From NCBI GenBank assembly GCA_017448145.1, contig JAFSMA010000136.1:1-40871 (forward strand): a stretch of 40,871 bases of DNA, given 5' to 3'. The DNA is from Oscillospiraceae bacterium. GTDB taxonomy: Bacteria > Bacillota > Clostridia > Oscillospirales > Oscillospiraceae. The notes beneath the pieces are model-generated. The model saw only the letters and a program-made list of their open reading frames with translations, was not told the origin of the DNA and did no database searches. Below, in pieces: positions 32,181-40,319 of this stretch. The position numbers and the translations under genes are program-made. Positions within the stretch are counted from its first letter, which is position 1; every line of letters begins with the position of its first letter.

Positions 32181-32205
32181 CGGGCGCTTCATGAAGCGCC
32201 CCTAC
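32181..32205 (-). repeat. Exact inverted copy of the 25-bp GTAGGGG palindromic element
   Basis: The reverse complement is identical over 25 bases to 19362-19386 and 19852-19876. The core GGGCGCTTCATGAAGCGCCC is a perfect palindrome. Confidence 0.85.
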
Positions 32206-32210
32206 GGTTA

Positions 32211-32273
32211 GCCTTCCCCCTTGGGGGAAGGTGGCGCGGCCGCAGGCCGTGACGGATGAGGGGGCGGTTTTCC
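32211..32273 (+). repeat. Dispersed hairpin repeat (CTTCCCCCTTGGGGGAAG type)
   Basis: CTTCCCCC-TTG-GGGGAAG hairpin followed by GGTGGCGCGGCCGCAGGCC and GTGACGGATGAGGG. From memory it resembles a repeat family common in gut clostridia. Only one copy is in this window. Confidence 0.55.
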
Positions 32274-32330
32274 GCCAGCGATCCGCAGGGCGGGACGACC
32301 CCGGCCCGCTCTGTCCGCCTGCAACGCCCA

Positions 32331-32354
32331 CCATGCCCGGTTGAATGGCAAAAG
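32331..32354 (-). repeat. 24-bp segment shared with the 19-20 kb repeat unit
   Basis: The reverse complement matches 19517-19540 and 20007-20030 at 23 of 24 bases. Confidence 0.7.
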
Positions 32355-32378
32355 GCCCGGACGAACGTCCGGGCCTTG
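32351..32378 (-). terminator. Terminator of the DUF4349 gene
   Basis: AAGGCCCGGAC / GTCCGGGCCTT with loop GTTC, followed on the minus strand by TTTT. Confidence 0.8.
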
Positions 32379-32383
32379 CTTCC

Positions 32384-33322
32384 TTATTTATTCTCCGATG
32401 TTTCGGCGGCTTCGGGGGCGGCCTTTTTCTTTTTGCGGAAACGGAAGCCCCGGCGGCGGACGATGCGCACGACGACTACGACAGCGGCGGCGATAACCAG
32501 CAGCCACACCCAGCTATAGGCCAGCCACATGGCGAAGTCCTCCAGGGCGCTGCCCACACTGCGCAGGCCGGAGGTAAAGGCATTGGCCAGCTTCTGGCCA
32601 AAGGTCAGGGGCGCCTGGGCCGCGTCGGACAGCTGGTACACCTCCCGCAGGTCGATGCGGACAGTGGAATAGTCCACCAGGGAGTCGTAGTCCCGCAATG
32701 TGCCGGAGAGGTTGTCGATCTGCCACTGGGTGTCGGAGATGGCGGACTCGATGGTGATGATGTCCTGCATATTCTCCGCCTTGGCCAGCAGCTCCTGGAG
32801 CCGGGCCAGCTTGGCCCGGGCGGATTGCAGGCGGGAGTCGGTGTCATAGTAGCTGTCGGAAATGTCCTGGGCGGAGGAATTGGCGTACAGCAGGTGGCAC
32901 ACCTCCCCGGCCTGACGGCAGAAATCGTCGTACTCCGCCGCCGGGACACGGACGGTGAAGCTGCCGTAGCGGTAGCCCCCCTGGCGGACGCTGCGATCCT
33001 CGTAGTAGCCCTTGCTCTCGGCCACCAGGTCGTCCAGGGCGGCAATGGCGTCGTCAAAGGCCGTGGTCTCCAGCTCCAGCTCGGCGGTGTAAATCAGCTT
33101 GGCCTCCCGCCGGGCGGGGACGGCCTCCATGCCGCCGTAGGCGGTGGAGGTAACGGACTCATTGGTGACGTAGTCCCCCTCCCAGTAGGCCTCCTCCGTC
33201 GCCTCGGCGGGGGCGGCCTTGTCCGCCGCGTAGAAGCTGTTGCCGGAGGACGCGCTGCGACCGCAGCCCGCCAGGGTCAGGGCCAGCGTCAGGGCCAGCA
33301 GAATGGTAATGGTTTTTTTCAT
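32384..33322 (-). CDS. DUF4349 membrane lipoprotein
   Basis: A 312-residue protein with a lipoprotein signal peptide (lipobox LAGC, Cys20), a DUF4349 extracellular domain (about residues 65-255) and a C-terminal transmembrane helix (about 265-290), then a basic cytoplasmic end (RRRGFRFRKKKK). Family marks are KLIYTAELELETTAFDDAI, GGYRYGSFTVRVPAAEYDDF and the coiled-coil segment LQSARAKLARLQELLAKAENMQDI. Lipid and helix would hold it at both ends outside the membrane. The function of DUF4349 is not established. It follows the SpoIIQ-like gene, but a terminator at 33391 lies between them, so it is probably separately expressed. Confidence 0.85.
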   Translation of the reverse strand: MKKTITILLALTLALTLAGCGRSASSGNSFYAADKAAPAEATEEAYWEGDYVTNESVTSTAYGGMEAVPARREAKLIYTAELELETTAFDDAIAALDDLVAESKGYYEDRSVRQGGYRYGSFTVRVPAAEYDDFCRQAGEVCHLLYANSSAQDISDSYYDTDSRLQSARAKLARLQELLAKAENMQDIITIESAISDTQWQIDNLSGTLRDYDSLVDYSTVRIDLREVYQLSDAAQAPLTFGQKLANAFTSGLRSVGSALEDFAMWLAYSWVWLLVIAAAVVVVVRIVRRRGFRFRKKKKAAPEAAETSENK

Positions 33323-33390
33323 AGGGAGCAGCCTCCTTTATGGTTGTTGCCTGTTGGACGCTGCGCCGGATAAAAAGGTTCCCGATGGGG

Positions 33391-33430
33391 CAAAAAATAC
33401 CTGCGGAGAACAATCCGCAGGTATTTTTTA
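33391..33430 (-). terminator. Terminator of the SpoIIQ-like gene
   Basis: AAAAAATACCTGCGGA / TCCGCAGGTATTTTTT with a 6-base loop. Symmetrical A/T runs mean it could act both ways. Confidence 0.88.
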
Positions 33431-33440
33431 GCAAAATCAA

Positions 33441-34121
33441 TTACTGGGCCACGTATTCGCTGGGGTCGATCAGCTCCCCGTCCTTGTAGACGGAGAAATG
33501 GAGGTGGGGGCCCATGCTGCTCTCGGCGCTGGCGGTGGAGCCCACCCGACCGATGATGTCCCCTGCCGCCACCTGCTGCCCCGCCGTGACGGGGGGATCC
33601 TTTTGCAGGCTGGCGTAGATGGTGGTGAAGCCTCCCACGTGGTCGATGGTGACGGTGGTGCCCATCATCTCATCGTTGAGGACGGAGGCCACGGTGCCGG
33701 CGGCGGCGGTTTTCACTGCGTCCCCCTCCCCGGCCTGGATGTCCAGCCCGTTGTGGGTGCGCCAGTCGGCCATGGTGTCGTCATACATCAGCTCCGTCAT
33801 GGAAAACACGGTGACGGTGGTGCCGTCCAGGGGCGATACCACCTGGGGCAGCAGCTCCTCCGGGCCGGACACCGGCACCGTCTCCTCCTCCACCGGGACA
33901 ATCACCGGGGCGGCGGGAAGGGGCTTCTTGATCTCCGGGACGGTGACGGGGGGCCTCACAATCTCCACCTCCACCTCCTCGGGCACCACCGTCTGCACGG
34001 CGGGGCGTTGCAGCGTGGTGAGATAGCCCACCGTTCCCGCTGCCACCAAACATAGCGCCAGGGCTATGTATAGCCCACGGCTGCGCAGCAACGAGGCGGC
34101 GCCTTTTTTGAACTCACTCAT
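33441..34121 (-). CDS. spoIIQ: M23/LytM metallopeptidase, SpoIIQ-like
   Basis: A 226-residue protein with a short cytoplasmic N-terminus, one transmembrane helix (about 18-36), a Pro/Val/Glu-rich linker (about 40-100) and an M23 domain (about 110-222). The WRTHNGLDI segment (about 119-127) and the overall size are typical of SpoIIQ, the forespore-side channel protein that pairs with SpoIIIAH during engulfment. Zinc-site residues look intact (HxxxD in HNGLD, HxH in GPHLHFSV at about 200). In Bacillus subtilis SpoIIQ the first histidine is lost, while clostridial versions keep it. AGGAGA lies close to the ATG. No clear sigmaF promoter is seen. It could instead be a general M23 endopeptidase. 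Confidence 0.72.
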   Translation of the reverse strand: MSEFKKGAASLLRSRGLYIALALCLVAAGTVGYLTTLQRPAVQTVVPEEVEVEIVRPPVTVPEIKKPLPAAPVIVPVEEETVPVSGPEELLPQVVSPLDGTTVTVFSMTELMYDDTMADWRTHNGLDIQAGEGDAVKTAAAGTVASVLNDEMMGTTVTIDHVGGFTTIYASLQKDPPVTAGQQVAAGDIIGRVGSTASAESSMGPHLHFSVYKDGELIDPSEYVAQ

Positions 34122-34188
34122 GGTATCTCCTGTTGACCGGGCCGGGCCCGGCCGCCGCCGTGGATTCGGAGGGGCGGCGCTCCGGAAT

Positions 34189-34237
34189 AAAAAAGAACCT
34201 CTGGGCGTATTGTGGACGCCCGGAGGTCTTTTTATTC
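34189..34237 (-). terminator. Terminator of the glycolytic operon
   Basis: GACCTCCGGGCGT pairs with ACGCCCAGAGGTTC on the minus strand (one mismatch), followed by TTTTTT, 14 bases after the gpmI stop. Confidence 0.8.
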
Positions 34238-34250
34238 CATGGAAGGAGAA

Positions 34251-35762
34251 TTATTTGACAATCAAGGTCTTGCCGTCCATCTCGGCGGGCTGCTTCAGGC
34301 CCATCACGTCCAGGATGGTGGGGGCGATGTCGGCCAGGCGGCCGGGGCGCAGCTCGCTGGCGGCGCCGCAGACGATGAAGGGCACGGGGTTGGTGGTGTG
34401 GGCGGTCATGGGGCTGCCGTCGGCCTGGCGCATATCGTCGGCGTTGCCGTGGTCGGCGGTGATCATGGCGATGCCGCCCATGGAGAGCGTGGCATCCACC
34501 ACCCGGCCCACGCACTCGTCCACCGTCTCCACCGCCTTGATGGCGGCAGGCAGGACGCCGGTGTGGCCCACCATGTCGCAGTTGGCGAAGTTGAGGATGA
34601 TGACGTCATAGGCGCCGGAGCGGATGCGCTCCACGCACTTGTCGCACACCTCATAGGCGCTCATCTCGGGCTGCAGGTCGTAGGTAGGCACCTTGGGAGA
34701 GGCCACCAGCACCCGGTCCTCGCCGGGGTACTGGGTCTCCACGCCGCCGTTGAAGAAGAAGGTGACGTGGGCGTACTTCTCGGTCTCGGCGATGCGGAGC
34801 TGGGTCATGCCCATGGCGCTGAGATACTCACCCAGGCCGTTATTCACCCGGATGCGGGGCCAGGCCACGGTGACGTTGGGCATGGCGGCGTCGTACTCGG
34901 TGTTGCACACGTAGGTGGTGGGGAAATACTCCCGCTGGAAGCCGTCAAAGGCCTCGTCCACGATGGCGCGGGTGATCTCCCGGGCCCGGTCGGGGCGGAA
35001 GTTGAAGAAAATCACGCTGTCGTGGTCGGAGATGGTGCCCTGGCTGTCGCACACCACCGGCTCCATAAACTCGTCGGTGACACCGGCGGCATAGGACTGG
35101 GCCACCGCGTCCACGGGGTCGGGGTTCTGGATGCCCTCGCCGTAGACCATGGCGTCATAGGCCATCTGCAAACGCTCCCAGCGCTTATCCCGGTCCATGG
35201 CGTAGTAGCGGCCCATGACAGTGGCGATCTTGCCCACGCCCAGGGCGGCGCAGTGGTCCCGCAGGGCCTCCACAAAGCCCTTGCCGCTGGTGGGGGACAC
35301 GTCCCGGCCGTCCAGGAAGCAGTGGACATAGACACGCTGCAAGCCCTTGTCCTTGGCCATTTGGAGCAGGGCGTAGAGATGCTCGATGTGGGAGTGGACG
35401 CCGCCGTCGGACAGCAGGCCATACAGGTGCAGGGCGGTGCCCCGCTTGAGGCACTCATCCATGGCCATGTTGTAGGCAGGGTTCTTAAAGAAGCTGCCAT
35501 CCTTGATGGCCAGGGAGATGCGGGGCAGGTCCTGGAACACCACCCGGCCACCGCCAATGTTGGTGTGGCCCACCTCGCTGTTGCCCATCTGGCCCTCAGG
35601 CAGGCCCACGTCCAGGCCGCTGGCGCTGAGGGTGGTGTGGGCGTACTCCTGCATCAGCCGGTCCAGCACAGGGGTCTTGGCCAGGGTGATGGCGTTGTCG
35701 TCGGCGGCAGGGGCCACGCCGAAGCCGTCCATGATAATCAATGTGGTAGGGGTTTTCGTCAT
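34251..35762 (-). CDS. gpmI: 2,3-bisphosphoglycerate-independent phosphoglycerate mutase
   Basis: A 503-residue Mn2+-dependent mutase that interconverts 3- and 2-phosphoglycerate in glycolysis. It belongs to the alkaline phosphatase superfamily. The N-terminal metal site is in LIIMDGFGVAP, and the phospho-acceptor serine is in GQMGNSEVGHTNIG (about residue 61). The FLDGRDVSP segment and the C-terminal TADHGNADDM and AHTTNPVPFIV metal ligands are all present. Length is normal. It lies 48 bases after tpiA and is the last gene of the trmL-pgk-tpiA-gpmI operon. Cytoplasmic. In spore formers its manganese need links it to sporulation in known relatives. Confidence 0.97.
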   Translation of the reverse strand: MTKTPTTLIIMDGFGVAPAADDNAITLAKTPVLDRLMQEYAHTTLSASGLDVGLPEGQMGNSEVGHTNIGGGRVVFQDLPRISLAIKDGSFFKNPAYNMAMDECLKRGTALHLYGLLSDGGVHSHIEHLYALLQMAKDKGLQRVYVHCFLDGRDVSPTSGKGFVEALRDHCAALGVGKIATVMGRYYAMDRDKRWERLQMAYDAMVYGEGIQNPDPVDAVAQSYAAGVTDEFMEPVVCDSQGTISDHDSVIFFNFRPDRAREITRAIVDEAFDGFQREYFPTTYVCNTEYDAAMPNVTVAWPRIRVNNGLGEYLSAMGMTQLRIAETEKYAHVTFFFNGGVETQYPGEDRVLVASPKVPTYDLQPEMSAYEVCDKCVERIRSGAYDVIILNFANCDMVGHTGVLPAAIKAVETVDECVGRVVDATLSMGGIAMITADHGNADDMRQADGSPMTAHTTNPVPFIVCGAASELRPGRLADIAPTILDVMGLKQPAEMDGKTLIVK

Positions 35763-35810
35763 GTTGATCCTCCTTATCTCGTCACAGTGGAAGTCGCGGG
35801 GAGGACGGCA

Positions 35811-36584
<774 letters not shown>

Positions 36585-36631
36585 AGTTGTTTACTCCTCA
36601 ATCTATTTTCATGCGCCTGAGGGCGCAAAAA

Positions 36632-36650
36632 TTACTTATCCAGCAGCTCA
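36632..36650 (-). repeat. Second copy of the pgk 3' end (LLDK-stop)
   Basis: CTGCTGGATAAGTAA, identical to the last 15 bases of pgk including the stop codon, 176 bases downstream of the real one. Similarity continues in degraded form upstream (CCGG...CAGCCTG versus CCGG...TAGCCTG). Confidence 0.7.
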
Positions 36651-36731
36651 GGCTGCGCCGGGGCATCGGAGCGGACTTTGTATCCCTCCACCCGCCGCAA
36701 GCGGCAGGCGTCACTCACGCCGTCGCTCCTC

Positions 36732-36778
36732 CCTTTCCGTCGGCAAACGCTTCGCCGGTTTGCCGACGGAGGAAAGGC
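36732..36778. repeat. Strong hairpin inside the pgk-tpiA spacer
   Basis: CCGTCGGCAAAC (36737-36748) pairs perfectly with GTTTGCCGACGG (36758-36769), with CCTTTCC and GGAAAGG further out. It looks like a dispersed hairpin element inserted between the two pgk 3' ends. Confidence 0.65.
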
Positions 36779-36807
36779 ACAGGGTGCATGCCGGAAGAAA
36801 ATGCTTC

Positions 36808-38070
36808 TTACTTATCCAGCAGGCAGGCTACACCGGGCAGCTCTTTGCCCTCCAGGAACTCCAGAGAGGCGCCGCCGCCGGTGCTGATATGGGTGATCTT
36901 GTCGGCAAAGCCCATCTGCTCCACGGCTGCCGCGCTGTCGCCGCCGCCCACGATGGTGACGGCGCCGCTGTCGGCCAGAGCCTGGGCCATGGCACGGGTG
37001 CCCTTGGCGAAGGTGTCGAACTCAAACACACCCATGGGGCCGTTCCACACCACGGTGCCGGCGCCGCGGACGGCGTCGCAGAAAACCTTGGTGGTTTCGG
37101 GGCCGATGTCCAGGCCCTCCATGTTGTCGGGGATGGCGTTGGTGGGCACCACGTGGGGCTCGGCCTCGGCGGAGAACTCGCAGGCGGCCACGGTGTCGGT
37201 GGGCAGCAGCAGCTGCACGCCGTTGCGCTTGGCCTTGTCGATCATCTCCAGGGCGTAGTCCAGCTTGTCGTTCTCGCACAGGCTGTTGCCGATGGAGCCG
37301 CCCTGGGCCTTGGCGAAGGTATAGGCCATGCCGCCGCCGATGATGATGGTGTCGGCCTTCTCCAGCAGGTTGTTGATCACGCCGATCTTATCGCTGACCT
37401 TGGCGCCGCCCAGCACCGCCACGAAGGGGCGCTTGGGATCGTTCAGCGCGCCGCCCATGACCTCCAGCTCCCGGGCCACCAGCAGACCGCTGACGGCGGG
37501 CAGGTAGGCCGCCACACCGGCGGTGGTGGCGTGGGCGCGGTGGACGGTGCCGAAGGCGTCGGACACGAACAGCTCCGCCATGTCGGCCAGCTTCTTGGCC
37601 AGTTCCGGGTCATTCTTGGTCTCGCCCTTTTCAAAGCGGGTGTTCTCCAGCAGCATGATCTGGCCGGGCTGCAGCGCGGCGGCCTTGGCCTGGGCGTCGG
37701 GGCCCACGGTGTCGGCGGCAAAGATGACCTCACGGCCCAGCAGCTCACTGAGACGCTGGGCCACGGGGGCCAGGGTCAGCTTCTGCAGGGACTTCTCCCA
37801 GTCCTCACGGGTCACGTCGGTCTTGCCCTTCTCGGCCTGCTTCTTGGCGTAGGACTCAAAGGTGGCGGCGGGCTTGCCCAGGTGGGAGCAGGCGATGACG
37901 GCAGCGCCCTGATCCAGCAGGTAGCGGATGGTGGGCAGGGCGGCCACGATGCGCTTGTCGCTGGTGATGGCGCCGGTCTTCTTGTCCTGGGGCACGTTGA
38001 AGTCGCAGCGCAGCAGGATCTTCTTGCCGGCCACATCCACGTCCATAACGGTCTTCTTGTTGTAATTCAT
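36808..38070 (-). CDS. pgk: Phosphoglycerate kinase
   Basis: A 420-residue kinase transferring phosphate from 1,3-bisphosphoglycerate to ADP. The N-terminal substrate-binding segment is [14 protein letters not shown], followed by [24 protein letters not shown] and [12 protein letters not shown]. The C-terminal nucleotide domain has [24 protein letters not shown] and [10 protein letters not shown], then the hinge [14 protein letters not shown]. Length is slightly above the usual 390-400 because of a lysine-rich insert near residues 75-95. It is the second gene of the operon, 42 bases after trmL. Its last 15 bases are repeated downstream. Confidence 0.97.
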   Translation of the reverse strand: MNYNKKTVMDVDVAGKKILLRCDFNVPQDKKTGAITSDKRIVAALPTIRYLLDQGAAVIACSHLGKPAATFESYAKKQAEKGKTDVTREDWEKSLQKLTLAPVAQRLSELLGREVIFAADTVGPDAQAKAAALQPGQIMLLENTRFEKGETKNDPELAKKLADMAELFVSDAFGTVHRAHATTAGVAAYLPAVSGLLVARELEVMGGALNDPKRPFVAVLGGAKVSDKIGVINNLLEKADTIIIGGGMAYTFAKAQGGSIGNSLCENDKLDYALEMIDKAKRNGVQLLLPTDTVAACEFSAEAEPHVVPTNAIPDNMEGLDIGPETTKVFCDAVRGAGTVVWNGPMGVFEFDTFAKGTRAMAQALADSGAVTIVGGGDSAAAVEQMGFADKITHISTGGGASLEFLEGKELPGVACLLDK

Positions 38071-38112
38071 GCCTTTTTTCTCCTTATATTGATAGGATAG
38101 GGTTAACGGTGT

Positions 38113-38613
38113 TTATGGGGTATCCCAACGGGCCATCTCCCCCCTGCCCTGCAAGCCGGGGAAGCCGTTTTGCCGCAGGGCCTCGTAGGTAAAAATGGCC
38201 ACGCTGTTGCTCAGGTTCAAGCTGCGGGCGCCGCCCACCATGGGCAGGCGGAGGCAGCGGTCATAGTGCTCCCGGCGGAAAGGTTCCGGCAGGCCCGCCG
38301 TCTCCTTGCCGAAGAACAGCCAGCAGTCCGGGGAGAATCGGGCCTGGGTGTAGTCCCGGGGGGCCTTGGTGGTGGCAAGCCACAGGTCATCGGCAGCCTC
38401 GGGGTGCCGGGCGAACAATTCCGCCAGGTTCTCGTAGTCGCTAACTTCCACCAGGTGCCAATAGTCCAACCCGGCCCGCTTCACGGCCCGGTCGGAGATA
38501 TCGAAGCCCAGCGGGCGCACCAGATGCAGCGATGCGCCGGTGGCGGCGCAGGTGCGGGCAATATTGCCGCAGTTCTGCGGGATCTCCGGCTCCACCAACA
38601 CGATATGCAGCAA
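38113..38613 (-). CDS. trmL: tRNA (cytidine/uridine(34)-2'-O)-methyltransferase
   Basis: A 166-residue SPOUT methyltransferase that 2'-O-methylates the wobble base of certain leucine tRNAs. The trefoil-knot motifs are clear: LVEPEIPQNCGNIARTCAA at the start, LFFGKETAGLPEPF in the middle, and RSLNLSNSVAIFTYEALRQ at the end. The start codon is TTG at 38613, with AGGGGA 7 bases upstream, and no in-frame ATG near it gives the conserved N-terminus LHIVLVEPEIP. It is the first gene of the glycolytic operon, so its low-efficiency start codon may set it below the enzymes that follow. Confidence 0.93.
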   Translation of the reverse strand: MLHIVLVEPEIPQNCGNIARTCAATGASLHLVRPLGFDISDRAVKRAGLDYWHLVEVSDYENLAELFARHPEAADDLWLATTKAPRDYTQARFSPDCWLFFGKETAGLPEPFRREHYDRCLRLPMVGGARSLNLSNSVAIFTYEALRQNGFPGLQGRGEMARWDTP

Positions 38614-38659
38614 GACGCCATCCCCTCTTTACTGTGCATTTGCCCAAAACAACTACGCC

Positions 38660-38688
38660 AGTATAATGCAAATCGGAACGGATTTCAA
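38660..38688 (-). promoter_or_regulatory. SigmaA-type promoter of trmL-pgk-tpiA-gpmI
   Basis: Minus strand TTGAAA (38688-38683), a 17-base spacer, TATACT (38665-38660), about 45 bases before the trmL start. Confidence 0.82.
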
Positions 38689-38841
38689 CTGAAATTTTAT
38701 TAAATTCCTTCTCTTTTTTGAAAATAATATATTTTCTTTGCGGATTGACGAGATAGCATCCGGATTTGATTCATCCTGCGGAGACACCGTGAAAAAAACA
38801 CTGCCTTTTTAGCAAAAAACACTGGATTTTCCCGCGAAATA

Positions 38842-38850
38842 TGATATACT
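38842..38850 (+). promoter_or_regulatory. Extended -10 promoter of prs
   Basis: TGATATACT, with the TGn extension. The -35 region is weak. The transcription start would be near 38857, giving a leader of more than 200 bases before prs. Confidence 0.65.
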
Positions 38851-38887
38851 GTCTGCGAACCAAGCTTCGGAGGGGGGCGGATGACAT

Positions 38888-38947
38888 ATGAATCGCTGTT
38901 TCTATGCCGTTTGCTCCATTTTTGCCGCCTCGTGCGGCCGGGTTTGA
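38888..38947 (+). CDS. Possible leader peptide upstream of prs
   Basis: A 19-codon frame MNRCFYAVCSIFAASCGRV that ends 3 bases before the 5' arm of a terminator hairpin. A very strong GGAGGGGGG sequence lies 11-15 bases before the ATG (a little long) and 4 bases before another ATG at 38881, whose 112-codon frame overlaps prs. The peptide has three cysteines. If translated, ribosome position could decide which hairpin forms. The call rests on arrangement only. Confidence 0.35.
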   Translation: MNRCFYAVCSIFAASCGRV

Positions 38948-38949
38948 TG

Positions 38950-38999
38950 CGCCCCTTTGGCGGCGCCGTCTTTTCCGGCCGGATGGGGGCGGTTTTTTT
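38950..38999 (+). terminator. Possible attenuator hairpin in the prs leader
   Basis: CGCCCC (38950-38955) can pair with GGGGCG (38986-38991), followed by GTTTTTTT. A competing pairing GGCCGG (38936-38941) with CCGGCC (38975-38980) would break it. It lies 70 bases before prs. Confidence 0.5.
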
Positions 39000-39070
39000 G
39001 GGCCCCTCCGCCCACTGCGCTGCAGGCAGAACCAATCCACTTCTACGACTGACAGAAAGCGAGTGTAACT

Positions 39071-40030
39071 ATGATTTCTCACGGCAAGGACATCAAGATT
39101 TTCACCGGCAACGCCAACCCCGCGCTGGCACAGGAGATCTGCAAGATCATCGGCATCAAGCTGGGCGAGGCAGAGGTGAAGACCTTCGCCGACGGCGAGG
39201 CCTCCGTATCTCTGTATGAGAGCGTCCGCGGCAGCGACGTGTTCCTCATCAACTCCACCTGCAAGCCCGTCAACGACCGGCTGATGGAGCTGCTGGTAAT
39301 GATCGACGCCTGCAAGCGGGCCAGCGCCGGCCGCATCACCGCCGTGATCCCCTATTTCGGCTACGCCCGGCAGGATCGCAAGGCCAAGAGCCGCGACCCC
39401 ATCTCCGCCAAGCTGGTGGCCAACATGATCACCGCCGCCGGCGCCGACCGTGTGCTGACCATGGACCTCCACGCCAATCAGATCCAGGGCTTCTTCGACA
39501 TCCCCGTGGACAATCTGCTGGGCAACCCCATTTTCGTGGATTATTATGCCAAGAAGTTCGGCGAGCGATTCGACGACATCATGGTGGTGTCCCCCGACGT
39601 GGGCTCCGTGGGCCGCAGCCGCGCCTTCGCCCAGAAGCTGCACATGAACCTGGCCATCGTGGACAAGCGCCGCCAGAAGGCCAACCAGAGCGAGGTCATG
39701 AACATCATCGGCGACGTCAGCGGCAAGGATTGCATCCTGTTTGACGACATGATCGACACCGCCGGCACCCTTTGCAACGCCGCCAAGGCCCTGGTGGAGG
39801 TGGGCGGCGCCAAGACCGTGTACGCCTGCGCCAGCCACGGCGTCCTCTCCGGCCCGGCCCTGGAGCGCATCGAAAACAGCGTCATCAAAGAGGTGGCGCT
39901 GCTGAACACCATCCCCACCTCCACCGGCGAGGGGTGCAGCAAGATCAAGTACCTGTCCGTGGCCCCCATGTTCGCCGAGGCCATCGAGCGCACCTATCAG
40001 GAAATTTCCATCGCAAAGCTGTTCAACTGA
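39071..40030 (+). CDS. prs: Ribose-phosphate pyrophosphokinase (PRPP synthetase)
   Basis: A 319-residue class I PRPP synthetase making PRPP from ribose-5-phosphate and ATP for purine, pyrimidine, histidine, tryptophan and NAD synthesis. Marks are KIFTGNANPALAQEI, the flexible-loop segment YARQDRKAKSRDPISAK, the catalytic TMDLHANQIQGFF (His about residue 138) and the PRPP-binding loop LFDDMIDTAGT (about 222-232). The ribosome site is poor (GCGAGTG) compared with its neighbours, while the leader carries a strong unused one. It is followed by pth in the same direction, with a spacer full of hairpins. Confidence 0.96.
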   Translation: MISHGKDIKIFTGNANPALAQEICKIIGIKLGEAEVKTFADGEASVSLYESVRGSDVFLINSTCKPVNDRLMELLVMIDACKRASAGRITAVIPYFGYARQDRKAKSRDPISAKLVANMITAAGADRVLTMDLHANQIQGFFDIPVDNLLGNPIFVDYYAKKFGERFDDIMVVSPDVGSVGRSRAFAQKLHMNLAIVDKRRQKANQSEVMNIIGDVSGKDCILFDDMIDTAGTLCNAAKALVEVGGAKTVYACASHGVLSGPALERIENSVIKEVALLNTIPTSTGEGCSKIKYLSVAPMFAEAIERTYQEISIAKLFN

Positions 40031-40043
40031 TTGACATCGTGTG

Positions 40044-40083
40044 ATATAATAGGGGGACTGCGTAAGCGGTCCCCCTATTATAT
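40044..40083 (+). terminator. Strong hairpin after prs
   Basis: ATATAATAGGGGGACTGC / GCGGTCCCCCTATTATAT with loop GTAA. It is followed by AT-rich sequence but not a clean T run, so its termination strength is uncertain. Confidence 0.6.
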
Positions 40084-40084
40084 A

Positions 40085-40235
40085 TCAGAAAACAACTCCG
40101 TTGTTTTCTGATAACAGGCTGGCAGGCCACTGCGCGCACTCGCTGCGCTCGCACACTTCGTGTCCTGAGAGGTGAAATTTCTGACGCGCATGTCGTCAGA
40201 AATTTATTGGAATGATTCGCGCCTGCGGGCGCGAA
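40085..40235. repeat. Cluster of three perfect hairpins between prs and pth
   Basis: TCAGAAAACAAC / GTTGTTTTCTGA (40085-40111), AAATTTCTGACG / CGTCAGAAATTT (40175-40205) and TTCGCGCC / GGCGCGAA (40216-40235), with GCGCGCACTCGCTGCGCTCGC between the first two. No gene fits in this 289-base gap. Confidence 0.7.
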
Positions 40236-40319
40236 ATCTGCGATGCTTTTTGGCTAACTGAGGGGGCGTAAGCGTTACCCACATTTTCTATGTCAAGGCG
40301 GCGCAAAGGAGGAAGCAAC

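Noticed and set aside
38881-39219. 112-codon frame starting 4 bases after GGAGGGGGG upstream of prs
   Set aside because: It runs 149 bases into prs in another frame and has no family resemblance. The start may be used, but a functional protein of this length is unlikely.
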